The notes under the pieces: model-generated | Databases searched by the model: none | Told to the model about the DNA's origin: nothing | Seen by the model: only the letters and a program-made list of their open reading frames with translations | Assembly: GCA_002773095.1 (NCBI GenBank) | Contig: PFCG01000029.1 | Span: 1-53,991, forward strand | Direction: 5' to 3' | Source: Candidatus Moranbacteria bacterium CG10_big_fil_rev_8_21_14_0_10_35_21 | GTDB lineage: Bacteria > Patescibacteriota > Minisyncoccia > Moranbacterales > UBA2206 | DNA: 53,991 nucleotides | Shown here: in pieces, positions 7,940 to 15,487 of the stretch | How the letters are laid out: every line of letters begins with the position of its first letter | How positions within the stretch are numbered: position 1 is the first letter of the stretch | Program-made: the position numbers and the translations under genes

Positions 7940-9259
7940 ATGAGTGATAATATTTATGATAAATTAGCTGACGAGGTAGATAAAATAGATAAAAAAAGTG
8001 TTAAACAGTCAGATGATATGAATGACACTTCGGAAAAGCCATCTGTCATGGCCGCTTTGCTCTCAGAAAATCAGACTTCTCTTCCAGCAGTAGGTGATAG
8101 TATTATTGGAGAAATAATTGATATTGCTGCTAATTCAGTTTTTGTAGGTATTGATCCTTTCGGAACTGGAATTGTTTTGGGCAAGGAAATTAAAGATGGA
8201 ATGGGAACTGGAAAATTGAAAATAGGGGACAAAATTTCTGCCGTTGTGATTGACCAAGAAAATGATGAAGGTTTTATTGAACTTTCTATTCGAGAAGCTT
8301 CTTATGAGAAAGCCTGGGATAATTTGGAAGATAAGCGTGATTCTGAAGAAAAAGTATTTACTAAAGTTCTAAGCGCCAACAAAGGAGGTCTTTTAATTGA
8401 ATTGAATGGAATTTCCGGATTTTTACCAGTTTCTCAATTATCCAGCAAAAATTATCCTCGCGTAGAAGACGGAGATAAAAATAAAATATTTGCTATCTTG
8501 AAAAAACTAGTTGGGCAAGAATTGGAAGTGAGAATCTTGGATGCCGATCGAGAAACTGAAAAATTAATCGTCAGTGAAAAAGCGGCTCAAAAAGAAAAAG
8601 ATCGAGAAACAGTTTCCAGTTTAAAAATTGGAGATGTAGTAGAGGGAGAAATTAGTGGAGTAGTTGATTTCGGAGCTTTCATTAAGTTTGTGGCTCCTGG
8701 TAAAGACCCAGCTAAGGTAGCGGATGATAAAAAGCTAGAAGGCTTAGTACATATTTCCGAACTAGCTTGGCAACTAATCGAAAATCCTCGCGATGTGGTT
8801 AAGGTTGGCAGTAAAGTAAAAGCCAAAATAATTGCCATCGATGATTACAAAATTTCTCTTTCTATCCGAGCTTTGGAAAAAGACCCTTGGAGTGAAGTTG
8901 ATAAAAAATACAAAGTAGGAGACATCGTAGATGGTACTGCTCACAAAATAAATCGCTTTGGAATTTTCGTTTACTTAGATCAGGATATTCATGGTCTAGC
9001 TCATATTAGCGAAATGGCTGAAGTTTATCCTGGAAAAAATCTAGATGAGTTGGTTAAAGCCGGAGAAAAATATTTATGGAAAATTCTTTCCGTTGAACCA
9101 GCTACTCATCGTATGGGATTGGTTCTGGCTAAGAAAGGTGATAAAAGCGCGCCAGCTAAAAAAGAAAAGGCAGTGAAGGAAGAAAAAGCCACTGAGAAAA
9201 AAGCTGAAAAGAAACCCAAAAAAGTATCCAAGAAAAAAGTAGAGAAAGAAAAAGAATAA
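7940..9259 (+). CDS. rpsA: Ribosomal protein S1-like, four S1 domains
   Basis: 439 aa. Four S1 (OB-fold) RNA-binding repeats are visible at about residues 50-120, 130-205, 225-312 and 323-400. The third and fourth carry the best signatures (GEISGVVDFGAFIKF...GLVHISEL and GTAHKINRFGIFVYL...GLAHISEM). A Lys/Glu/Ala-rich tail of about 40 residues follows. S1 unfolds mRNA and helps load it on the 30S subunit, which should matter here because most genes lack Shine-Dalgarno sequences. It is shorter than the six-repeat E. coli protein and similar to four-repeat S1 of Gram-positive type. It is transcribed alone, with a structured leader upstream and a strong terminator downstream. Confidence 0.88.
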   Translation: MSDNIYDKLADEVDKIDKKSVKQSDDMNDTSEKPSVMAALLSENQTSLPAVGDSIIGEIIDIAANSVFVGIDPFGTGIVLGKEIKDGMGTGKLKIGDKISAVVIDQENDEGFIELSIREASYEKAWDNLEDKRDSEEKVFTKVLSANKGGLLIELNGISGFLPVSQLSSKNYPRVEDGDKNKIFAILKKLVGQELEVRILDADRETEKLIVSEKAAQKEKDRETVSSLKIGDVVEGEISGVVDFGAFIKFVAPGKDPAKVADDKKLEGLVHISELAWQLIENPRDVVKVGSKVKAKIIAIDDYKISLSIRALEKDPWSEVDKKYKVGDIVDGTAHKINRFGIFVYLDQDIHGLAHISEMAEVYPGKNLDELVKAGEKYLWKILSVEPATHRMGLVLAKKGDKSAPAKKEKAVKEEKATEKKAEKKPKKVSKKKVEKEKE

Positions 9260-9274
9260 TCACTTAGCTTATAA

Positions 9275-9309
9275 AAAATACTCCAGCGCTTTGCTGGAGT
9301 ATTTTATTA
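9275..9309 (+). terminator. Intrinsic terminator of rpsA
   Basis: AATACTCCAGC (9277-9287) and GCTGGAGTATT (9293-9303) form an 11-bp stem with a 5-base loop. The T-rich continuation ends rpsA transcription, and the A-run on the other side allows bidirectional action. Confidence 0.85.
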
Positions 9310-9320
9310 TATCCAAAAAA

Positions 9321-9500
9321 TTTCAGCCTTACGAAAGACTCAGGAACAAATTCAGCTGAAACGAGCGTTAAAAAAAACTCCTCACCAATTCAGCCATGGG
9401 CTGACTAGGAGTTTTAGCGAGTGAGGCTTTGAATTTGTCTGAGACTGAGTCCGGCTGACAGTTTTCTTTGCAACTTTCTTTTGCTACCAAAAGAAAGTTG
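9321..9500. repeat. Composite multi-hairpin repeat element, copy A
   Basis: This fills most of the 310-base gap between rpsA and gmk. Nested inverted repeats include GACTCAG near 9348 with CTGAGTC near 9445, ACAAATTCA with TGAATTTGT, ACTCCT with AGGAGT, and a central CAGCC/GGCTG. The 3' end is a separate 12-bp hairpin (9472-9483 with 9488-9499). A diverged copy at 46314-46507 shares long stretches such as CAGCTGAAACGAGCGTT and the same folding plan, with changes on both sides of several stems. Confidence 0.75.
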
Positions 9501-9516
9501 AGAAGAGATTGATTAA

Positions 9517-9546
9517 TTGCCGAATATAAGCTAAATTACATATAAT
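9517..9546 (+). promoter_or_regulatory. Probable promoter of the gmk-tilS-ftsH operon
   Basis: TTGCCG (9517-9522), an 18-base spacer and a perfect TATAAT (9541-9546) lie 24 bases before the gmk ATG. Transcription would start near 9553, giving a very short leader. Confidence 0.6.
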
Positions 9547-9569
9547 AATCATAGCAAAATAAGCTCTAT

Positions 9570-10145
9570 ATGAAAAACTCTAATATTTTTATTATTTCTG
9601 GACCTTCTGGGGTTGGAGAAGATTCTATTATCAATGGTCTTACTAAATACTTTCCTATTGAAAAAATAGTCACCACTTCTACCCGTCCAATGCGCTCCAG
9701 AGAATCCCAAAGCAATCCTTACTATTTTATAGATAAGCAAGAATTTGAAACCAGAAGAGAGAAGGGGGATTTTATTGAATGGGCAGAACAATATAATGGT
9801 CAGCTGTATGGCGTAACCAAACAGGAGATTGAGCGAGTGAAATCCGTCAGCCGACGGACCGATAAAATCGGCACCTGGAAAATAGAATGGAAAGGGGTCA
9901 TTACTGCTAAAAAACTTTTTCCGGAAATTCCGGCTATTTTTATTACCATTCCAGATTTGAAAATCTTGGAAGAGCGCATCCGTCGCCGAGATAATATTAA
10001 CGAAGCCTATATTAAAGAACGTATGGCCTATACTCAAGAATGGATGAAACATGCTGATGTTTATGATTACACAGTGGTGAATGAAGAAGGAAAATTGGAT
10101 GAAGCGATTAAAAAAGTGGCAGAAATTATTAGGAAATATATTTAA
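9570..10145 (+). CDS. gmk: Guanylate kinase family protein with altered P-loop
   Basis: 191 aa, close to the family norm of about 200. Guanylate kinase converts GMP and ATP to GDP and ADP. GMP-site motifs are visible (TTSTRPMRSRE, DFIEWAEQYNGQLYGV). The phosphate-binding loop, however, reads GPSGVGEDS (residues 11-19): the Walker A Lys is Glu17 and the following Ser/Thr is Asp18. The change is clear in the sequence; whether the enzyme still phosphorylates GMP is unknown. Residues about 91-101 (KSVSRRTDKIG) are encoded by two adjacent palindromes and look like an in-frame insertion. The stop abuts the tilS ATG, so the two are cotranslated. The short leader has no Shine-Dalgarno sequence. Confidence 0.85.
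   Translation: MKNSNIFIISGPSGVGEDSIINGLTKYFPIEKIVTTSTRPMRSRESQSNPYYFIDKQEFETRREKGDFIEWAEQYNGQLYGVTKQEIERVKSVSRRTDKIGTWKIEWKGVITAKKLFPEIPAIFITIPDLKILEERIRRRDNINEAYIKERMAYTQEWMKHADVYDYTVVNEEGKLDEAIKKVAEIIRKYI
9843..9871. repeat. Two adjacent palindromes inside gmk
   Basis: TCCGTC (9843-9848) pairs with GACGGA (9853-9858), immediately followed by CCGAT (9859-9863) pairing with ATCGG (9867-9871). The reading frame stays open. The encoded SVSRRTDKI lies where guanylate kinases normally run straight into the strand before the second half of the core. Confidence 0.6.
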
Positions 10146-11099
10146 ATGACTAAAAATCTAACTAAGACAATTCAAAACACTATTTTCCAAAACAATCTTT
10201 TGGAAAAAGACTCCAGGATTGTGCTTGGAGTTTCAGGGGGACCGGATTCGGTTTGCCTTTTGAATATTTTATTTAATTTGCAAAAAAAATATTCTCTGGA
10301 ACTAATTATTGCTCATGTGAATTATGGATTACGCGGAAAAGATTCTGAGCAGGATGAAAGGTTTGTTAAAACTTTAGCTGAAAAATATGGCCTAGAAATG
10401 GCTATCCTAAAGCCTAAAATTAAAGCTAAGAAAAATTTAGAAAATAATTTGCGAGATATCCGTTATATTTTTTTTGAAAAAATTAGAAAAAATAATAATT
10501 TTGATTTAATCGCCGTGGCTCATAATTTAGACGATCAAGTAGAAACTTTTTTGATGCGCCTCATCCGTGGATCAGGATTATCTGGACTGGCTGGAATGAA
10601 ATATCAAAACGAAAAAATTATTCGTCCATTATTGGGAACAACGCGGAAAGAAATTTTGGAATATCTCAAAAAAAATAAATTAAATTATCGAATTGATAAA
10701 ACTAATGCCGAGGATTTATTTTTGCGCAACAAAATCAGAAATAAATTAATCCCGTATTTGAAAAAAGAATTTAATCCTAATATTACCGAAACTATTTTTG
10801 CGGAAACACAATCTATTGGAGAAGATTATGATTTTATTTTTTCTTCTGCTCAAAAATATAACTTTTCTCAATTCTTAAGTGCTAAAAAAATTTTGAGTTT
10901 TCATCCGGCCATCCAAAAAACTATTCTGCGCCAAAAAATTGCTGACCTTAAAAGCAATTTGAAAAATATTGAAGTCTCCCATATTGAAGAAATTTTAAAA
11001 ATTATCAAAAGCACTAAAAGCAAACATCAGGTTGTAATATTCAAAGAGTTGAAAATCACCAGAAAAGGTGATAAGGTTGTAATTAGGAAAATAAAGTAA
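10146..11099 (+). CDS. tilS: tRNA(Ile)-lysidine synthase
   Basis: TilS attaches lysine to C34 of tRNA-Ile(CAU), using ATP, so that the tRNA reads AUA instead of AUG. The PP-loop signature SGGPDS is at residues 30-35. Further family motifs are AHVNYGLRGKDSEQDE, VAHNLDDQVETFLMRLIRGSG and the IRPLL segment before the linker. At 317 aa it is shorter than the E. coli enzyme (432 aa), retaining the catalytic N-domain and a reduced C-terminal part. It starts at the base following the gmk stop codon. A tRNA with a CAU anticodon lies 3 kb downstream and is a plausible substrate. Confidence 0.94.
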   Translation: MTKNLTKTIQNTIFQNNLLEKDSRIVLGVSGGPDSVCLLNILFNLQKKYSLELIIAHVNYGLRGKDSEQDERFVKTLAEKYGLEMAILKPKIKAKKNLENNLRDIRYIFFEKIRKNNNFDLIAVAHNLDDQVETFLMRLIRGSGLSGLAGMKYQNEKIIRPLLGTTRKEILEYLKKNKLNYRIDKTNAEDLFLRNKIRNKLIPYLKKEFNPNITETIFAETQSIGEDYDFIFSSAQKYNFSQFLSAKKILSFHPAIQKTILRQKIADLKSNLKNIEVSHIEEILKIIKSTKSKHQVVIFKELKITRKGDKVVIRKIK

Positions 11100-11111
11100 G
11101 TAAAAATATTT

Positions 11112-12998
11112 ATGAAAAATCTAATTAGAAATGTCGGGGCGGTTTTGATTACCTTTATGCTAATTTCTGGAATTTTTGTTCTTTATTCCGCCCCTAAAGA
11201 GAAACCAGAAGATGTTTCCTTAAGCACACTAGTTTCTCAAATCAATGAGGGTAAAGTTACTGAAATTTCCGTTACCAACGACCAATTGGCGATTGAGTTG
11301 AAAGAGGGTAAGAAAGAAAAAGCCATCAAAGAGAGGGAATCAGGCTTAACTGAATCACTAAAAAATTATGGAGTAGATCCAGAAAAGCTTAAATTAGTTA
11401 ATATCAAGGTTAAGGAAGACTCTTCAGCCTCCTTCTGGCTAAGTTCAGTTTTGCCTTTTCTATTGCCTTTTCTATTGGTTGGTGCCTTCATTTGGTATAT
11501 GTTTCGCCAGGCACAAAGAGGTAATAAACAAGCTTTATCTTTTGGATCTTCCCGCGCTCGTGTTATTAATCCTAAGGACAAAAAGAATCGGACTACCTTT
11601 AAAGATGTAGCTGGAGCCAAAGAAGCCAAAGAAGAACTTTATGAAATTGTAGAATTTTTAAAAAGCCCTCTAAAATTTATTAAACTAGGAGCTAAAATTC
11701 CCAAAGGAGTTCTCCTATTAGGTTCTCCAGGAACTGGAAAAACTTTAATTGCCAAGGCAGTGGCTGGAGAAGCTAATGTGCCATTTTTCAATATTTCTGG
11801 ATCGGAATTTGTAGAAATGTTTGTGGGAGTGGGAGCGTCCCGAGTGCGCGATCTTTTTAAACAGGCCAAAAAAAATTCACCAGCTATCGTTTTTATTGAT
11901 GAAATTGACGCTGTAGGTCGTCATCGAGGAGCTGGCCTAGGTGGAGGTCATGATGAAAGAGAACAAACCCTAAATCAAATTTTGGTAGAGATGGACGGCT
12001 TTGATACTAACATTAATGTTATTGTTATTGCCGCCACTAACCGACCGGATGTTTTAGATCCAGCTCTTTTGCGACCAGGACGTTTTGATCGACGAGTAGT
12101 TATGGATTTACCAGATATTGAAGAAAGAGAGGCTATTTTAAAAATTCATTCAAAAAACAAACCTTTAGTTAAAAATGTTGAATTAAGAGCCATCGCCGAA
12201 AGAACTTCCGGATTTTCCGGAGCCGATTTATCTAATCTCTTGAATGAAGCCGCTATTCTGACTGCCCGCCGTAGCAAAAAAGAAATTAGTATGGACGAAT
12301 TAACTGAATCTATAGAAAAAGTTATTCTTGGACCAGAAAGAAAAAGTCGAAGAATTGATAAAGATGAACAGAAAATTATAGCTTACCATGAAGCTGGACA
12401 TGCGCTGATTGGATCTATCTTAGAACACGCCGATCCAGTTCAAAAAGTTTCTATTATTTCTCGCGGACAAGCTGGAGGCTATACTTTAAGCGCTCCTTCT
12501 AAAGACAAACGCCTACTCTCTAAAAATTACTTTCTTGATGAACTTTCAGTTTTTCTAGGAGGTTATGTGAGCGAAAAGTTGCAATTCCAAGAAGTAACCA
12601 CGGGAGCTTCTAATGATTTAGAAAGAGCCACGGCCATCGCTCGCAATTTAGTTACCCGTTATGGAATGAGTGAATTGGGACCAAGAACTTTCGGACATAA
12701 AGAAGAAATGGTTTTTCTAGGCAAAGAACTTTCGGAACAAAAGAATTATTCAGAAAAAACTTCCGAAGCCATTGATCAACAAGTTTCCCAATTCATTGCT
12801 AACGCTTATGAAGTAGCTGAAAAAGTATTGAAAGAAAAAAAGGATGTTTTGGAAAAAATAGTGGCCGTCCTTTTGAAAAAAGAGACTATTGAACGATCCG
12901 AATTTGAAGAATTAGTAGGTATTAAAAAAGTAGCCGTTCCTGAAGAAAAATCCACTCTAAAAACAACTAAAACTAACCCTGATGAAAAAACAAATTAA
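11112..12998 (+). CDS. ftsH: ATP-dependent zinc metalloprotease FtsH
   Basis: 628 aa membrane AAA+ protease that degrades misfolded membrane proteins and short-lived regulators. Transmembrane helices are at about residues 8-25 and 111-130, flanking a small extracytoplasmic domain. The AAA module has Walker A GSPGTGKT (204-211), Walker B FIDEID (261-266) and an arginine-finger region ending RPGRFDRR (321-328). The M41 peptidase has HEAGH at 426-430. The C-terminus is Lys/Glu-rich. It is 12 bases downstream of tilS, an arrangement (tilS-ftsH) seen in many bacteria, and its last 17 bases overlap the next gene. Confidence 0.97.
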   Translation: MKNLIRNVGAVLITFMLISGIFVLYSAPKEKPEDVSLSTLVSQINEGKVTEISVTNDQLAIELKEGKKEKAIKERESGLTESLKNYGVDPEKLKLVNIKVKEDSSASFWLSSVLPFLLPFLLVGAFIWYMFRQAQRGNKQALSFGSSRARVINPKDKKNRTTFKDVAGAKEAKEELYEIVEFLKSPLKFIKLGAKIPKGVLLLGSPGTGKTLIAKAVAGEANVPFFNISGSEFVEMFVGVGASRVRDLFKQAKKNSPAIVFIDEIDAVGRHRGAGLGGGHDEREQTLNQILVEMDGFDTNINVIVIAATNRPDVLDPALLRPGRFDRRVVMDLPDIEEREAILKIHSKNKPLVKNVELRAIAERTSGFSGADLSNLLNEAAILTARRSKKEISMDELTESIEKVILGPERKSRRIDKDEQKIIAYHEAGHALIGSILEHADPVQKVSIISRGQAGGYTLSAPSKDKRLLSKNYFLDELSVFLGGYVSEKLQFQEVTTGASNDLERATAIARNLVTRYGMSELGPRTFGHKEEMVFLGKELSEQKNYSEKTSEAIDQQVSQFIANAYEVAEKVLKEKKDVLEKIVAVLLKKETIERSEFEELVGIKKVAVPEEKSTLKTTKTNPDEKTN

Positions 12999-13950
12999 GG
13001 ATATTCCTTATTTGGAAATTCTCAAAAAAAGCTGGAAAATAACCTGGAGCCATAAATATCTTTGGTGGCTTGGTCTTTTTATTTCTTTGGGTAGTTTAGG
13101 AACTTCCTTCAACTACTCTTCTGGAGATAATGAAATAATAACCGAGGCTGGACAAAAATTTATTCAATTTATAAATACCCACTATGCAATCTTTTTAACT
13201 CTTGTTTTATTGGTTTCGCTTTTATTTATTGGCTTAGCTCTTTTGAGTTTACTAGCCCGAGGAGGGTTGATACGTTCTGTAAAAAATATTTTAGAAGGAA
13301 AAAATGTTTCTTTGAAAGAAAGCTGGAAATTTGGCAGAGAAAATTTCCTAAAAATTTTTTCCATTACTCTTGTAATCGGGCTATTTATGTTTCTAGCTTT
13401 GCTCATTTTAATTGTTCCAATTGCCCTTCTTTTCTTTAACCATTCTTATTGGATTGGAGGCATTTTAACTTTTTTGGCTATCCTAATAGTTATTCCGTTG
13501 TTCATTTTGGCTTTTTTTATTCGTACTTTTGGTTATCTTTACGCAATTTTAGGTCGGCTTTCCATTTGGAGTTCTATCGAAAATGCTTATTTTATTTTTT
13601 CCAAGAACATCGGTCCTAGTTTCATTATGGGATTGATCTTTTTGCCCGTTAATATCTTAGTAGGTTTGGGATTACTAATTATGCTTATTCCCTTGGCTAT
13701 TGTTTTTATTATTTTGGGTGGATTACTTTATTTGGTTTTGCAAAAAACCGGAATTATTATTGCCGCTTCTATTGGAGTCTTAGTCTTTTTAATAATTATA
13801 TTAATAGTTAAATCAGCTTACGCTGTTTTTAATCAAACCGCTTGGCTTTTATTCTTCCAAGAAATCGCTTCTCCAAAAAAGGAAGAGCCAATTATAGAAA
13901 AAGTTTTGGAAATCGAACCTAAACCCATCCCCGAACCGGAAGTGGGGTAG
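12982..13950 (+). CDS. Multi-pass membrane protein, 322 aa
   Basis: No confident family. About six or seven transmembrane segments are visible from residue 23 onward, with long runs rich in Ile, Leu and Phe (for example FSITLVIGLFMFLALLILIV and LGLLIMLIPLAIVFIILGG). A cytoplasmic-looking N-terminus ([21 protein letters not shown]) precedes them, and a Pro/Glu-rich tail follows. The topology resembles the glycerophosphodiester-phosphodiesterase-associated membrane domain and related DUFs, but that is only an impression. It starts inside the last codons of ftsH, so translation is coupled, which suggests a membrane-quality or FtsH-linked role. Confidence 0.7.
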   Translation: MKKQIKDIPYLEILKKSWKITWSHKYLWWLGLFISLGSLGTSFNYSSGDNEIITEAGQKFIQFINTHYAIFLTLVLLVSLLFIGLALLSLLARGGLIRSVKNILEGKNVSLKESWKFGRENFLKIFSITLVIGLFMFLALLILIVPIALLFFNHSYWIGGILTFLAILIVIPLFILAFFIRTFGYLYAILGRLSIWSSIENAYFIFSKNIGPSFIMGLIFLPVNILVGLGLLIMLIPLAIVFIILGGLLYLVLQKTGIIIAASIGVLVFLIIILIVKSAYAVFNQTAWLLFFQEIASPKKEEPIIEKVLEIEPKPIPEPEVG

Positions 13951-13962
13951 GATATAAACATT

Positions 13963-13997
13963 AAAAAACAACTCTAACTATTAAGAGTTGTTTTTAA
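13963..13997 (+). terminator. Intrinsic terminator of the gmk-tilS-ftsH operon
   Basis: AAAAACAACTCT (13964-13975) pairs perfectly with AGAGTTGTTTTT (13984-13995) across an 8-base loop, ending in a T-run 14 bases after the membrane-protein stop codon. Confidence 0.85.
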
Positions 13998-14064
13998 ATT
14001 CCGATTGACTGATTATTTCTTTTGAAATAAGATAGAAATGTTATCCATTTCTTTTTCACACTTA

Positions 14065-14141
14065 GGACACGTAGCTCAGCTGGTTAGAGCGTTTCCTTGA
14101 CATGGAAAAGGTCAGAGGTTCGAGTCCTCTCGCGTCCACCA
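14065..14141 (+). tRNA. tRNA-Val (anticodon GAC)
   Basis: A 77-base cloverleaf: acceptor GGACACG/CGCGTCC, D-arm GCTC...GAGC, anticodon loop TTGACAT (GAC, Val GUC/GUU), T-arm AGAGG-TTCGAGT-CCTCT and encoded CCA. Acceptor position 5-68 is an A-C mismatch, where the usual pair would be G-C. The gene otherwise looks functional. Confidence 0.92.
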
Positions 14142-14162
14142 AAAAATATATATAAAATAAAC

Positions 14163-14237
14163 GGGACTGTAGCTCAGTGGTAGAGCGCGCGACTCATAAT
14201 CGCTTGGTCGTAGGTTCGAACCCTACCAGTCCCACCA
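14163..14237 (+). tRNA. tRNA with CAU anticodon, probably tRNA-Ile2 (lysidine-modified), possibly Met
   Basis: A 75-base cloverleaf: acceptor GGGACTG/CAGTCCC, anticodon loop CTCATAA (CAU), T-arm GTAGG-TTCGAAC-CCTAC and encoded CCA. The anticodon arm and following bases (GCGACTCATAATCGCTTGG) closely match bacterial minor isoleucine tRNA rather than typical elongator Met. Position 27-43 is a C-U mismatch where E. coli tRNA-Ile2 has G-U. The end lies 2 bases from the stop codon of the convergent recombinase gene. Confidence 0.9.
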
Positions 14238-14239
14238 AA

Positions 14240-15187
14240 TTATTTCTTCCTCCGTCTGGCATGAAAAGTTTTGTGAATGTCTCTTAATTGGCGATTGGTG
14301 ACATGAGTATAAATTTGCGTGGTTGTGATAGAGGAATGTCCTAACATAGCTTGCACACTGCGAATATCGGCTCCATTGATGAGTAAATCAGTGGCAAAGG
14401 AATGACGCAATGTGTGTGGATGGACTTCTTTGATGATTCTGGCCTTAGCTGCATAATATTTTACAATTCTCTGGATAGTACGTGGCGTTAAACGTAAACT
14501 TTTTTCTTTTTTAGTGTTTTCATTTTCCGTTCGACTTTCAAATTGTTTCAAGGCCTTCACATCTTGCACAAAAAGAGCTGGATCTATATCACTTCTTTTA
14601 TCCAAATATTTTTCCAATGATTTTTTGGCCCGATCAGAAACAAAAACTACTCGCACTTTATCACCCTTACCACGAATGCTAAATTCTTGGTTTTTTAAAT
14701 CTAATTTTTCCCGATTAATACTGACCAACTCAGAAACTCGCAAACCAGCTGAAAAAAGAAGCTCCAATATGGCTCGATCGCGTATTGATTTAAAGTCCTG
14801 ACCGGAAGCCGCGTCTATAATCCTCTCCACCTCTTCTGATTCTAAAAATTCTATTTCTCTCCGCGAGGATTTACCCACTTCCACTTTCTCGGCAGCCAAA
14901 GTCTGAATGTCTTTCTTATTGAGATACTTCAAAAAACTCCTCAAAGCAATAATATAGTAGTTTTGGGTGTTTTTCTTCAGAGCTTTTCCCTCTTTTTCTC
15001 CCAACCGATTGAGAAAAATGCGATAATCCCGAACTAGGGCTTCAGTTATCTTTTCCGGTTGAGAAACCTTGGCCCAATCCAAAAAGCGATCCAAATAATG
15101 GTTATAATTTTCATTAGTTTTCCGGGATCGACCCTTTTCGATTTCCAGATATTCCAGATATTGACTTTTGAGCTTTCTGAGATCCAT
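14240..15187 (-). CDS. xerD: XerC/XerD-type tyrosine recombinase
   Basis: 315 aa, slightly longer than E. coli XerD (298 aa). The core-binding domain (about residues 1-90) and catalytic domain (about 115-310) are complete. Catalytic residues are R150 (AGLRVSEL), K174 or nearby (RGKGDKVR), H258 and R261 (HPHTLRHSFAT), H284 (LGHSS) and Y293 (TTQIYTH). A loop (residues 210-232) extends the linker before the C-terminal helices. The likely role is resolution of chromosome dimers at dif. The gene is convergent with the CAU tRNA, 2 bases away; such a neighbour is typical of integrated elements, but no att duplication is seen, and the protein looks like a housekeeping Xer. Confidence 0.9.
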   Translation of the reverse strand: MDLRKLKSQYLEYLEIEKGRSRKTNENYNHYLDRFLDWAKVSQPEKITEALVRDYRIFLNRLGEKEGKALKKNTQNYYIIALRSFLKYLNKKDIQTLAAEKVEVGKSSRREIEFLESEEVERIIDAASGQDFKSIRDRAILELLFSAGLRVSELVSINREKLDLKNQEFSIRGKGDKVRVVFVSDRAKKSLEKYLDKRSDIDPALFVQDVKALKQFESRTENENTKKEKSLRLTPRTIQRIVKYYAAKARIIKEVHPHTLRHSFATDLLINGADIRSVQAMLGHSSITTTQIYTHVTNRQLRDIHKTFHARRRKK

Positions 15188-15237
15188 AAAATGAGCCTAC
15201 TATTACTTTTGCGACACCAACAAATTCATCATACACC

Positions 15238-15278
15238 ATCTAAACTGAAAAAGAAATACTTTCTTTTTCAGTTTAGAT
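15238..15278. repeat. Perfect 41-base palindrome in a divergent promoter region
   Basis: Two 19-base arms (15238-15256 and 15260-15278) are exact reverse complements around a 3-base loop, in the 300-base gap between the recombinase and the LysM-CHAP gene. No T-run follows, so it does not look like an ordinary terminator. It could be an operator, an RNA processing site or a small repeat element. Confidence 0.7.
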
Positions 15279-15341
15279 TAAACCGTTTTATTGGCTATAT
15301 TGAGCCCTTAACTGACTCTTCAAATTTTGCCTATATTTTGG

Positions 15342-15370
15342 TTGACAGGTTTTTCATACTGCGCTATAGT
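15342..15370 (+). promoter_or_regulatory. Consensus sigma70-type promoter of the LysM-CHAP gene
   Basis: TTGACA (15342-15347), a 17-base spacer and TATAGT (15365-15370). Transcription would start near 15377, leaving a leader of about 90-110 bases that is open in the reading frame of the gene from 15383 onward. Confidence 0.8.
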
Positions 15371-15487
15371 TACTTTTGATAAAAATTAGGGTTTTTAGTC
15401 GATGGGCTGTTTCTCAGTTATCTCAATGCTCTTAAACTAGAACCAAAAAGAAAGGTTATCGCCATTAGTAAACTGAATTTATTCTCA

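Noticed and set aside
14163-14237. Plain elongator or initiator Met assignment for the CAU tRNA
   Set aside because: Not excluded, but the anticodon arm and following bases match the minor isoleucine tRNA better, and initiator hallmarks (three G-C pairs at the stem base) are absent.
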